Positions 17,865 through 25,807 of a stretch of 64,000 nt of DNA are shown one piece after another. Every line of letters begins with the position of its first letter. Position 1 is the stretch's first letter. Source of the stretch: Clostridiales bacterium (GTDB lineage Bacteria > Bacillota > Clostridia > Oscillospirales > Oscillospiraceae); assembly GCA_012838665.1 (NCBI GenBank), contig DUOX01000040.1:23484-87483 (forward strand). Reading direction: 5' to 3'. Made by a program: the position numbers and the translations under genes. The notes under the pieces are model-generated. The model did no database searches, was not told where the DNA came from, and saw only the letters and a program-made list of their open reading frames with translations.

Positions 17865-18357
17865 CAAGTTCATTCCTTTCGCCAAGAGACCATGAGAGCT
17901 TGGCGGCATTGATAAGATTGTTGGTCATACGGATAAAAAAGGAGTTTATAAGTTCCCTCTCCTCCGGGGCAAAGCCCTGATACATGGCCTTATTCAGGTC
18001 TTCAAATGCCTTGCGGCACTGCTTCGCCACCATTTTTCCCTTTTCAGTAATTTCTATCTGGTTTCTGCGCATGTCTTTCTTGTCATTTATTTTTCTTATG
18101 CAGCCCAGCCGCTCCAAAGACTTGAGAGAGATGGTTATGGTGGTGGGGGAAACCCTCATGCGCTGGGCCAGTTCCTTTTGGGTGGCTATGACCCCGTCCT
18201 TCCCATAACGCTCAAGCATAAACAGGATTATCGGCTGGCCGAATTCCCTTACTCCAAACTTGGCAAATGCGGCGTCCGACGCCAATCTGCAGGCCGTATT
18301 CAGGTCCCGGAACAGCCATTCCGTACTGTGTTTGTTGCCATTTTCATTTTGGTGCAC
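17845..18357 (-). CDS. MarR family transcriptional regulator of the ABC exporter
   Basis: 170-residue winged-helix repressor. The DNA-binding part is QKELAQRMRVSPTTITISLK followed by SLERLGCIRKINDKKDMRRN, the MarR wing with its conserved aspartate/arginine pair. GTG at 18357 is the start, behind AAAAGGAGG. It is the first gene of the three-gene operon with the exporter, so it should repress its own transcription and be released by a ligand that the pump removes. The twin palindromes just upstream are the likely operator. Confidence 0.92.
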   Translation of the reverse strand: MHQNENGNKHSTEWLFRDLNTACRLASDAAFAKFGVREFGQPIILFMLERYGKDGVIATQKELAQRMRVSPTTITISLKSLERLGCIRKINDKKDMRRNQIEITEKGKMVAKQCRKAFEDLNKAMYQGFAPEERELINSFFIRMTNNLINAAKLSWSLGERNELDDKNSD

Positions 18358-18411
18358 GGCTATCCTCCTTTTCGTATATGATTATTGCGACAAATATGCC
18401 TGATAAAATGA

Positions 18412-18438
18412 TTTGCATGCAAATATTTTGCATGCAAA
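18412..18438 (-). promoter_or_regulatory. Twin-palindrome MarR operator
   Basis: Two exact copies of the 12-bp palindrome TTTGCATGCAAA (18412-18423 and 18427-18438), 15 bases centre to centre. They begin about 11 bases downstream of the -10 box, that is over the transcription start. Two dimers binding side by side would block RNA polymerase. Confidence 0.8.
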
Positions 18439-18448
18439 CTATTTTCAT

Positions 18449-18477
18449 ATGGTAACACCGAACAGCGCTAATGTCAA
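18449..18477 (-). promoter_or_regulatory. Sigma-A promoter of the MarR-ABC operon
   Basis: Minus strand TTGACA (18477-18472) and TACCAT (18454-18449) with a 17-base spacer. The -35 box is perfect and the -10 matches four of six bases. Confidence 0.7.
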
Positions 18478-18549
18478 TGTTTTTTAAAATATAAAATTTC
18501 GGTGAAACAGGAATGTTTTTCAATTCGGCGAGATTAGGAGAGCAGAGTA

Positions 18550-18579
18550 GGTATAAAGTGGACGGGCCTAAAATATAAT
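18550..18579 (+). promoter_or_regulatory. Candidate sigma-E promoter of the spoIIIA operon
   Basis: GGTATAAA at 18550-18557 and AATATAAT at 18572-18579, 14 bases apart, resemble the mother-cell sigma-E pattern. In B. subtilis the spoIIIA operon is sigma-E dependent. The match is by eye only. Confidence 0.5.
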
Positions 18580-18604
18580 GTCCACAAGACGGGAGGTGAC
18601 GGCT

Positions 18605-19486
18605 ATGGACGGGTTTGGCCGGGCGCTGGCTCTCTTGCCTTCTGAACTTCGCCGGGCGGCGATGAGCCTTGGCCCGGCAGAGCAGAAAGCCGCCGAGGAG
18701 CTGCGCCTGCGTGCGGGATACGAACCCACATTTTTAACTCCTGAGGGAGAGAGAAGCTTTTGTCCGGGTATGAAACTCACAGTAAAAGATCTTGAATCCG
18801 TGCTGGAGATTGCCACCGGCGCCTCCGTGCATTCCTCGGCGGACAGCGTGCGTCGAGGCTTTATAACAGTGAAAGGGGGGTGCCGAATCGGACTTTGCGG
18901 TACCGCGGTAATGGGGGAAAGGGGGATTGCCGGCATTAAAGAGCTGTCCTCCGTAGCCATCCGCATACCACGGGAGATGCCCGGCTGTGCAAATGGGATT
19001 TATCATGAGCTAATAAGAGGCGGTTTTTTGTCCACAATCATTATTTCTCCGCCTGGAGCGGGAAAAACCACCCTGCTCCGGGAACTGGTCCGTCTGCTCT
19101 CCCTGCAGGGTATCCGCGTATCCCTGGCGGACGAAAGGGGGGAGGTGGCCGCCGTATGGAAAGGAATGCCCCAGTTTGACGTGGGGCCACATACGGATAT
19201 TCTGACGGGCGCCCCCAAGGCGGAGAGTGCAATACTGCTCCTCCGGGCCATGAATCCGCAGATTATCGCTTTGGACGAGATAACCGCTCCGGAGGATGTT
19301 CTGGCCTGCGGTAGCGCCGCCAACTGCGGGGTGAAACTGCTGGCCACCGCCCACTGCGATAGCGTGGCGGATCTCCGCAACAGGGCTTTATACAGGGAGC
19401 TGCTGGATGCCGGGGTATTTAGCCGGGCGATATTGATAAGGAAGGAAAATGGCAAACGGATATATGAAATTGAGGGATTGACATGA
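18605..19486 (+). CDS. spoIIIAA: Stage III sporulation protein AA (ATPase)
   Basis: 293-residue secretion-type ATPase of the SpoIIIA-SpoIIQ channel between mother cell and forespore. Walker A is IISPPGAGKTTLLREL near residue 150, with the later IIALDEITAPEDV Walker B and ATAHCDS region. The N-terminal VHSSADSVRRGFITVKGG segment is typical. ATG at 18605 follows GGAGGTG; an upstream ATG has no site. First gene of an eight-gene operon and overlaps spoIIIAB by four bases. Confidence 0.96.
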   Translation: MDGFGRALALLPSELRRAAMSLGPAEQKAAEELRLRAGYEPTFLTPEGERSFCPGMKLTVKDLESVLEIATGASVHSSADSVRRGFITVKGGCRIGLCGTAVMGERGIAGIKELSSVAIRIPREMPGCANGIYHELIRGGFLSTIIISPPGAGKTTLLRELVRLLSLQGIRVSLADERGEVAAVWKGMPQFDVGPHTDILTGAPKAESAILLLRAMNPQIIALDEITAPEDVLACGSAANCGVKLLATAHCDSVADLRNRALYRELLDAGVFSRAILIRKENGKRIYEIEGLT

Positions 19487-19998
19487 CGAAGTTTATCGGC
19501 GCCCTGCTGCTGATAGCGGCGGGGGCCGGGATGGGCGTTGCTAAAACAAGACAGCTTCATTTCCGGGTGCGGAGCCTGTCGTCAATTCTTGGCTCGTTGG
19601 AGATTATGAGAGGCGAAATCTGCACTCGCCTTACCCCTTTGCCGGAGCTTTTTTTACAGCTTGCGGCAGAAGCTCCCGGCCCAGCAGACGAATTTTTCTC
19701 TGCCCTGAAAACCGGCCTTACGGGTTTGGGCGAGCGCAGTCTCGGTGAGATATGGTATCAGGCCTTGGAGGACACGCCCTCCCTGGTCCTTAAGCCCGAG
19801 GAAGAAAGGGCGCTGTATCTTTTTGGCATGTCCCTTGGGCGCTTTGATGTTGCAGAGCAGAAACAGGCCATCGACAGGTGCATGGAGAGCATGGGCAGAT
19901 TTCTGGAGACGGCCAGAGGGGAAGCGCAGGCCCGGGGGCGGCTGTATACGGGGCTGGGGCTGGCTCTGGGCATGATGCTGGCCGTGGTGCTCCTTTAA
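19483..19998 (+). CDS. spoIIIAB: Stage III sporulation protein AB
   Basis: 171 residues, with an N-terminal membrane helix (FIGALLLIAAGAGMGV), a helical GspF-like domain (RSLSSILGSLEIMRGEIC) and a C-terminal membrane helix (LGLALGMMLAVVLL). This arrangement matches SpoIIIAB. It is a mother-cell membrane component of the feeding channel. Overlaps spoIIIAA by four bases. Confidence 0.94.
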   Translation: MTKFIGALLLIAAGAGMGVAKTRQLHFRVRSLSSILGSLEIMRGEICTRLTPLPELFLQLAAEAPGPADEFFSALKTGLTGLGERSLGEIWYQALEDTPSLVLKPEEERALYLFGMSLGRFDVAEQKQAIDRCMESMGRFLETARGEAQARGRLYTGLGLALGMMLAVVLL

Positions 19999-20067
19999 TG
20001 GAATCTAGCGGAAACATATTTGAAATAGGTATGTAAGCTGTTTGTGAAAAGGACAAAGGAGATACAT

Positions 20068-20262
20068 ATGAACGTAGATCTTGTGTTTAAAATAGCCGCC
20101 GTCGGGATTATCGTGGCGGTTTTGAATCTTCTTCTGACACATTCCGGACGGGGAGAGCAGGCTCTCATGACCACCATTGCCGGCCTTCTTGTAGTTTTGG
20201 TCCTTATTCTCCGGGAAATCCATGAACTCTTCAACCTGATTAAGAGCCTGTTTGGATTTTAG
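20068..20262 (+). CDS. spoIIIAC: Stage III sporulation protein AC
   Basis: 64-residue membrane protein with two hydrophobic segments (FKIAAVGIIVAVLNLLL and MTTIAGLLVVLVLIL), the normal size for SpoIIIAC. ATG at 20068 is preceded by AAAGGAG; an in-frame ATG at 20044 is not. Two bases separate it from spoIIIAD. Confidence 0.93.
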   Translation: MNVDLVFKIAAVGIIVAVLNLLLTHSGRGEQALMTTIAGLLVVLVLILREIHELFNLIKSLFGF

Positions 20263-20264
20263 CC

Positions 20265-20651
20265 ATGGAGCTTTTGATTAAAGCTGCCGTTATCGGAACT
20301 GCGGGGGCGCTTTTGTCGCTCCTGATTAAAAAGAGCAACCCGGAGATGTCCCTGGTTTTGGCTATGGCCGCAGGGGTGATGGTTATCGGCATGGCGCTGG
20401 AGCTGGTAACGGGGATAATGGAGGTGATAAATCTGGCCACGGAAACCTCCGGACTGTCTCCCGCCATATTAAAGCCGGTGCTGAAAGGTGTCGGAATAGG
20501 TGTTATTACCAGGCTGGCGGCTGACCTGTGCAAGGACGCCGGTCAAAGCTCAATTGCCTCCTCCGTGGAATTGATGGGGGCGGTTTGCGCTCTATACGTC
20601 TCCCTGCCGCTGATAAAAACCCTGCTGATAATGATAGGTGAATTTTTATGA
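20265..20651 (+). CDS. spoIIIAD: Stage III sporulation protein AD
   Basis: 128-residue multi-pass membrane protein (KAAVIGTAGALLSLLIKKSN, LAMAAGVMVIGMALELVTG) ending with IKTLLIMIGEFL, consistent with SpoIIIAD. Overlaps spoIIIAE by four bases, so the two are translated together. Confidence 0.94.
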   Translation: MELLIKAAVIGTAGALLSLLIKKSNPEMSLVLAMAAGVMVIGMALELVTGIMEVINLATETSGLSPAILKPVLKGVGIGVITRLAADLCKDAGQSSIASSVELMGAVCALYVSLPLIKTLLIMIGEFL

Positions 20652-21760
20652 AGAAGTCACTCCTGACCATGTCAATATGCCTGCTCATGGGCGTACTTAT
20701 GGCCACGGCTACCATGGCCGCAGACGTTGCCGGAGAGCAGAGGGATTCCTTTGGAGTTGACAGGGTTGAGAGCGCCCTGCCCGGGGAGGCGGCGGAGATT
20801 TTGGACGGCCTTGGCGTGGAGGATAGCCTTGACGTGGACTCCGGTCTGCAAAAGCTTCTTTCCTATGCCCGGGAGAAGCTAGGGGGCATAATCCGGAGGG
20901 CAGTCAAAAGCGGGGCCCTCATGGTTACTGTGGTTCTGCTCTGCTCCATGGCAGGCTCGGTATATGACAGCGGGGCCGTTCCCAACTTTGTCCCGTTGGG
21001 GGGAGCCCTGGCTATTTCCGCCATGGCGGCGGGGGACATAAGCTCTTTTATCGGCATGGGCAAGGAAACACTCCAAACCCTATCGGATTTTTCCAAGATG
21101 CTACTTCCCAGCCTCTGCGCCGCCGCCACCGCCAGCGGGGCCATTACCGCTGGAGCCGCCAAATATGCGGCAACGGCCCTGTTTATGGACATACTCATGA
21201 CCGCCGCCACCAATATTGTACTGCCGGTAATTTATTGCTACATAGCCACAGTGATAGCCAACGCCGCCGTAGGAGGAAATTCTCTGGCGGGGGCCGCAAA
21301 CCTGATGAAATGGCTGTGCACTTCACTGATGACAGTTTTGGTGATTGCCTTTACAGCCTATCTGAGCCTTACGGAAATCATTTCCGGAAGCACCGATGTG
21401 GTGTCCACAAGGATTGCCAAGACAACCCTGTCCACCACCCTCCCGGTAGTGGGGAGCATTATTTCCGATGCGGCAAGCACCGTTGTGGCGGGGGCTTCCA
21501 TATTGCGCAATGCCATTGGCGTATTCGGCCTGCTTGCCGTGGCGGGAGTGTGCCTTACGCCCTTTTTGACCCTGGGGGCGCAATACCTGATATACAAGGC
21601 TGCCGCAGGAATGGCGGGGGCACTGTCCGACAGCCGCCTTTCCGGCCTGATAAGCAGCATAGGCGGCGCTTTTGGAATGGTCCTGTCCCTCACAGGGGTG
21701 GGGGCACTCATGCTCTTCTTTTCCATTATTTCCAGCATAAGGGCGGTGAGTGGTCTGTGA
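20648..21760 (+). CDS. spoIIIAE: Stage III sporulation protein AE
   Basis: 370 residues with a cleavable-type N-terminal signal (LTMSICLLMGVLMATATMA), a short soluble part, then about six to eight membrane helices rich in Gly and Ala. This is the large polytopic SpoIIIAE of the channel. Its stop codon shares one base with the start of spoIIIAF (TGATG). Confidence 0.95.
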   Translation: MKKSLLTMSICLLMGVLMATATMAADVAGEQRDSFGVDRVESALPGEAAEILDGLGVEDSLDVDSGLQKLLSYAREKLGGIIRRAVKSGALMVTVVLLCSMAGSVYDSGAVPNFVPLGGALAISAMAAGDISSFIGMGKETLQTLSDFSKMLLPSLCAAATASGAITAGAAKYAATALFMDILMTAATNIVLPVIYCYIATVIANAAVGGNSLAGAANLMKWLCTSLMTVLVIAFTAYLSLTEIISGSTDVVSTRIAKTTLSTTLPVVGSIISDAASTVVAGASILRNAIGVFGLLAVAGVCLTPFLTLGAQYLIYKAAAGMAGALSDSRLSGLISSIGGAFGMVLSLTGVGALMLFFSIISSIRAVSGL

Positions 21761-22260
21761 TGGAGCTGATTCGCACGTGGATTCTGGGCCTGACAGGAGC
21801 GGCGGTAATCACGGGGCTGGCATTAAGCCTTACGCCAAAGAGCAGGGTGCGCAGCGTGATGCGCCTGGTTTGCGGGGCGGTAATGATAATTGCTCTTATT
21901 AAGCCAGTGCTGGAGTTTGATTTCGAAACTTATTCCGTGGGACTGGCCCAGTACAGAGCGGATATGGACCGGATAACCGCGGCGGCCAGAGAAACCTCAG
22001 ACAGGTTGCAGCGAACTATCATAGAAGAGGAATGTTCGGCATATATATTGGACAAAGCACGGATTTTAGGACTTGACTGCACCGTGGCGGCGGTAACGGT
22101 AAAGTGGGGTGATGAGGGGTATTGGTATCCGTATGAAGCTCATCTCCAGATAAAAGGCCCGGACCAGCAGAAGAACAATCTGGCCGGGCTGATTGAGGCG
22201 GAATTAGGCATACCACGAGGAAGGCAGTATTGGAGCAATGATGAAAACCAAGGAAATTAA
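21760..22260 (+). CDS. spoIIIAF: Stage III sporulation protein AF
   Basis: 166 residues, two N-terminal membrane helices (ILGLTGAAVITGLALSL and MRLVCGAVMIIALIKPVLEF) followed by a soluble ring-building-like domain (SAYILDKARILGLDCTVAAV). The layout fits SpoIIIAF. The start is ATG 21760-21762 overlapping the spoIIIAE stop; longer in-frame reading is antiparallel to spoIIIAE and is not used. Confidence 0.92.
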   Translation: MELIRTWILGLTGAAVITGLALSLTPKSRVRSVMRLVCGAVMIIALIKPVLEFDFETYSVGLAQYRADMDRITAAARETSDRLQRTIIEEECSAYILDKARILGLDCTVAAVTVKWGDEGYWYPYEAHLQIKGPDQQKNNLAGLIEAELGIPRGRQYWSNDENQGN

Positions 22261-22735
22261 GAATATAAAAGAGACAGCAGGCAAGCTGCTCAAAAACAAG
22301 TATATGTTATTGGTGCTTCTGCTGGGCCTGGTATTAATACTATTGCCCACCGGCAGCAGCAATAAGAAGGAACCCACCCAGGATGTACGGGACCTCGAAG
22401 TCCCTGCGTTTTCCTTAGCTGAAGAGGAGAACCGGCTGAAGGAGGCCCTGGCGCAAATTCGGGGCGTAGGGAAGGTGAAAGTGCTGTTGTCCCTTAAGTC
22501 CACCGCCACCCGGGAGCTGGCCGAATCCGAGAACAAGGCGATTATAGTATCCAAAGGCTCAGGAAACCAGTCGGCAGTCGAGCTTCGGTACGAATACCCG
22601 GAATATCTGGGCGCGGTAATTATCTGTCAGGGAGCCGGTTCCGCCCGGGTGCGGTTGGACGTGACGGAAGCAGTGTCGGCCTTTACCGGCCTGAGCAGCG
22701 ATCAAATTACAGTAATTGAAATGAATAATAACTAG
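22241..22735 (+). CDS. spoIIIAG: Stage III sporulation protein AG
   Basis: 164 residues with one N-terminal membrane helix (YMLLVLLLGLVLILLP) and a soluble domain containing EALAQIRGVGKVKVLLSLKS and YPEYLGAVIICQGAG, the ring-building motif of SpoIIIAG that forms the channel ring in the intermembrane space. Two adjacent ATG codons at 22238 and 22241 are possible; the second is better spaced from GGAG. Confidence 0.94.
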   Translation: MKTKEIKNIKETAGKLLKNKYMLLVLLLGLVLILLPTGSSNKKEPTQDVRDLEVPAFSLAEEENRLKEALAQIRGVGKVKVLLSLKSTATRELAESENKAIIVSKGSGNQSAVELRYEYPEYLGAVIICQGAGSARVRLDVTEAVSAFTGLSSDQITVIEMNNN

Positions 22736-22747
22736 GAGGTAGGGGCT

Positions 22748-23329
22748 TTGAGAAATAATGTTAAGCGGAACATAGTGATTATAACGGTGCTGCTGTTTGT
22801 ATGTGTGGCAGTCTATCTGAACTGGTCGTACAACAACAAATGGGGCACGGCGGACAGCGACTTGGTAAATGCGGAAGATATGGCAATGTCGGGAGCCGAG
22901 GATGAGTATATGTCTGCTCTGGAGGGTGAGGAAGAGGGAACGGCCACCATCGAAACAGACCCCGTTTCCGACTATTTTGCCGAAGCGCGACTGACCAGAC
23001 AGCAGTCCAGAGATGAAGCTCTGAAGCTGTTGGAAATCGCCGCCGGAAACGAGAACGCCTCACAGGAGGTCATTGACAGCGCCATGGATGAGATTGCCGT
23101 CATGGCAACCTGGTCAATGCAGGAGAGCCAGGTTGAAAACCTGCTTTTAGCAAAGGGGTTCGCTGATTGCGTAGCCTTCATCAACGATGACCGGATTACC
23201 ATTGCCGTACCGGCGCCCATGGAAGGCCTCAGCGAGGTGGAAGTTGCCCGTATAACCGACACCGTCACCAGCGAGACGGATTTTACCCTTGCGCAGATAA
23301 ATATAATAGAAGTTAAGAACGAAGAATAA
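22748..23329 (+). CDS. spoIIIAH: Stage III sporulation protein AH
   Basis: 193 residues with one N-terminal membrane helix (IVIITVLLFVCVAVYLNW) and a soluble YscJ/FliF-like domain (MSAL-rich linker, then ADCVAFINDDRITIAVPAP). SpoIIIAH binds SpoIIQ across the space between the two membranes. TTG at 22748 is the start behind TAGGAGGTAGGGGC. Last gene of the operon. Confidence 0.94.
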   Translation: MRNNVKRNIVIITVLLFVCVAVYLNWSYNNKWGTADSDLVNAEDMAMSGAEDEYMSALEGEEEGTATIETDPVSDYFAEARLTRQQSRDEALKLLEIAAGNENASQEVIDSAMDEIAVMATWSMQESQVENLLLAKGFADCVAFINDDRITIAVPAPMEGLSEVEVARITDTVTSETDFTLAQINIIEVKNEE

Positions 23330-23344
23330 GATGCTTTATTTTTC

Positions 23345-23383
23345 CTTCCTTTTGTGGTAAAATAATAAAGACACAAAAGGAGG
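23345..23383 (+). promoter_or_regulatory. Hairpin that would mask the Asp23 ribosome binding site
   Basis: CTTCCTTTTGTG (23345-23356) can pair with CACAAAAGGAGG (23372-23383) over 12 pairs with one G-U. The second arm contains AAAGGAGG, the ribosome binding site of the gene at 23392. The loop also contains TAAAAT, which might be a -10 box; in that case the hairpin would not be transcribed. Confidence 0.45.
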
Positions 23384-23391
23384 GCGAAAAT

Positions 23392-23754
23392 ATGGCCGAT
23401 AACTACATCACTATCCAGGATGAAAAGGGCAGTATCAATATCTCCGATGAAGTAATTTCCGTTATGGTGGCCGCTGCCGTTTCAGAGGTGGAGGGCGTTG
23501 CCGGACTTGCCAATACCGTTGGTACGGAGCTGGCGGAATTGCTGGGCAAGAAGAGTATTGCCAAAGGCATTAAGGTCCAGTTTGAGGAAGACCGGATTAC
23601 TGTCGACGTGTTGGTAATGGTCCGGTTCGGCTGCAGCATAACCAACGTGGCTGAAAAAGTACAGGAGGCGGTCTACGCCGCTGTGGAATCCATGACGGGT
23701 TTTGCTGCCACAGTTAATGTCCACATTTCCGGCGTGGCTTTTAATAAGCAATAA
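23392..23754 (+). CDS. Asp23/Gls24 family envelope stress protein
   Basis: 120-residue protein with the Asp23 core: INISDEVISVMVAAAVSEVEG near the start and VQFEEDRITVDVLVMVRFGC, ending VNVHISGVAF. In Firmicutes a gene of this type commonly sits just before nusB, as here. It has no signal peptide and is expected in the cytoplasm, membrane-associated in some species. Its function in envelope homeostasis is known only in outline. Confidence 0.92.
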   Translation: MADNYITIQDEKGSINISDEVISVMVAAAVSEVEGVAGLANTVGTELAELLGKKSIAKGIKVQFEEDRITVDVLVMVRFGCSITNVAEKVQEAVYAAVESMTGFAATVNVHISGVAFNKQ

Positions 23755-23816
23755 CAATATCTTTGCGGCGGGGCGTAGGGTGACCTATGCCCTCGCCTGC
23801 GTACGGAGGAAAAACC

Positions 23817-24314
23817 ATGACCAGAACAGCCGCCAGGGAAATTGCCGTCAGGCTGTGCTTTGCCCTGGCCATCACAAAGGCCGATCCCCGGGAAGCTGTG
23901 GAGTATTTCTTCGAAAGAGAGTATTTTGACGGATTGGCCAAGGAGGACAAGCTCTTTTCCGAATTCCCCGACGAGAAACAGATGAGCTACATCAGGCGCA
24001 TCATCGAAGGGGTGACCCGGCACAGGGAGGAGCTTGACAACTATATTCAAAAATACTCAAAAGGGTGGAAGCTGGGGCGCATCTCAAAGATTGCCGCAGC
24101 GATTTTACGCTGTGCCATGTACGAGATACTCTATATGGAGGACGTCCCCAGCGCCGCTGCCATCAATGAGGCTGTGGAACTGGCCAAAGCTTACGAGGAG
24201 CAGGAAACGGTATCCTTTATAAACGGAGTTTTGGGGGGCTTTGTCCGGGGCGAGCTTGAAGGCCGCAAAGAGTTTCAGTCCGGCGGGGAAAGCCCTTTCA
24301 CAGAGGATATTTAG
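23817..24314 (+). CDS. nusB: Transcription antitermination factor NusB
   Basis: About 165 residues of all-helical NusB fold. It begins TRTAAREIAVRLCFAL and ends with the conserved NEAVELAKAYEEQETVSFINGVL stretch (given in part). The middle is longer than in E. coli, as in many Clostridia. ATG at 23817 is chosen for ACGGAGG upstream; an ATG 30 bases earlier has no site. NusB with NusE keeps rRNA transcription processive. Confidence 0.94.
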   Translation: MTRTAAREIAVRLCFALAITKADPREAVEYFFEREYFDGLAKEDKLFSEFPDEKQMSYIRRIIEGVTRHREELDNYIQKYSKGWKLGRISKIAAAILRCAMYEILYMEDVPSAAAINEAVELAKAYEEQETVSFINGVLGGFVRGELEGRKEFQSGGESPFTEDI

Positions 24315-24334
24315 CGATAAATCCGGAGGCATTA

Positions 24335-25534
24335 ATGGAACAACAAATATTTACGGTAACAGAGCTGAATGACCGGATAAAGGGCCTTTTTGAGCTGGAC
24401 CCGGTACTGGCCGGGGTCTGCGTACGGGGCGAGTTGTCAAATTATAAGATTTACCCGTCGGGGCATCACTACTTTACGCTGAAGGACGCAAACAGCTCCG
24501 TGCGTTGCGTCATGTTTAGGGGCAACGCCTCAAAGCTCCGGTTCCGGCCGGAAAACGGCATGGGGGTTTTAGCCTATGGCCGCGTGGACGTCTACAGCCG
24601 GGACGGCGCGTACCAGCTCTACTGCGGCAACCTGACGCCGGAGGGCATGGGGGACCTCTATGTGGCCTATGAGCAGCTTAAAGCAAAGCTGCATGCCGAG
24701 GGCCTGTTTGATAAGGCGCTGAAAAAATCCCTGCCGAGATATCCTGACCGCATCGCCGTTATTACCTCCGGGGCAGGAGCGGCCGTACGGGATATTATTC
24801 GGGTTCTGGGAGTTCGCTGGCCCATGTCCAAGGTCATTATCCTGCCGGTGCGCGTCCAGGGGGCCGAGGCTCCGCCGGAAATCGTAGGGGCCCTGAAATA
24901 CGCAAATAAACATAAAGTAGCGGATCTCATCATTACCGGACGGGGCGGCGGGAGCATAGAGGACCTCTGGGCCTTTAACGATGAAAGGGTGGCCAGGGCC
25001 ATAGCCGCCTCCCAAATACCCGTTATCTCCGCAGTGGGGCATGAGCCTGACGTGACAATTTCCGATTATGTGGCGGACCTGCGGGCTGCCACCCCCTCAA
25101 ACGCCGCGGAATTGGCGGTTCCGGACCAAAGTGAAATGCGCGAGAATATTCTTGCCGCGGAAATAAGGCTCAACCAGGCCATGCGCAAGAAGCTCATGGA
25201 GCTTAAAAACCACCTGGAGCAGATAAAAAACACGCGGGTCATGCAGACCCCTACGGGATATATAGACCAGAAGCGCATGGAACTGGATTTTATTCGCAAC
25301 CGTCTTGTGTCCGCCTCGGAGCGGATAGTATCCGGACACCGGCATGAATTTGTCCGGTTGGCGGCTTCTTTGGACGCCCTGAGCCCTCTTAAGGTGTTGT
25401 CAAGGGGCTATTCCATAGCCACGGACGAGGAGAACAATATTATACGCGATTCAGCTCAGGTGAAGGTAGGCGGCAGGCTCAACCTGAGTCTCCATAAGGG
25501 CAGGCTGAAATGCCTGGTTGAAGAAAAAACATAA
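24335..25534 (+). CDS. xseA: Exodeoxyribonuclease VII large subunit
   Basis: 399 residues, normal length. The N-terminal OB fold contains VTELNDRIKGLFELDP and GELSNYKIYPSGHHYFTLKD; the catalytic domain has GRGGGSIEDLWAFNDE and SAVGHEPDVTISDYVADLRA, the family signatures; a long coiled region follows. It degrades single-stranded DNA together with XseB, encoded next. Confidence 0.97.
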   Translation: MEQQIFTVTELNDRIKGLFELDPVLAGVCVRGELSNYKIYPSGHHYFTLKDANSSVRCVMFRGNASKLRFRPENGMGVLAYGRVDVYSRDGAYQLYCGNLTPEGMGDLYVAYEQLKAKLHAEGLFDKALKKSLPRYPDRIAVITSGAGAAVRDIIRVLGVRWPMSKVIILPVRVQGAEAPPEIVGALKYANKHKVADLIITGRGGGSIEDLWAFNDERVARAIAASQIPVISAVGHEPDVTISDYVADLRAATPSNAAELAVPDQSEMRENILAAEIRLNQAMRKKLMELKNHLEQIKNTRVMQTPTGYIDQKRMELDFIRNRLVSASERIVSGHRHEFVRLAASLDALSPLKVLSRGYSIATDEENNIIRDSAQVKVGGRLNLSLHKGRLKCLVEEKT

Positions 25535-25569
25535 CTTGCCGTCTTTCCAAAATAACAGGAGGAAACTAA

Positions 25570-25803
25570 ATGAGCGATAAAACGTTATCCTTTGAAGAGG
25601 CCCTTGCCCGGCTGGACAGCATTGTCAGGCAGCTGGAAAAAGGCGACGCCCCTTTGGATCAGGCTCTTGCGCTTTTTGAAGAAGGCACCAGCCTCATAGG
25701 CAGTTGCACTAAAATGCTGGACGAGGCGGAACAAAAGGTAGTCCGTCTGAAAAAAGGCTCGGACGGGGAACCGGTTGAGCTGCCCTTCGATTCCGAGGAC
25801 TGA
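25570..25803 (+). CDS. xseB: Exodeoxyribonuclease VII small subunit
   Basis: 77 residues with the XseB pattern FEEALARLDSIVRQLEKGD and LDQALALFEEGTSLI. The stop at 25801-25803 lies a few bases before ispA, so they are in one operon. AGGAGG precedes the ATG. Confidence 0.96.
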   Translation: MSDKTLSFEEALARLDSIVRQLEKGDAPLDQALALFEEGTSLIGSCTKMLDEAEQKVVRLKKGSDGEPVELPFDSED

Positions 25804-25807
25804 TATG

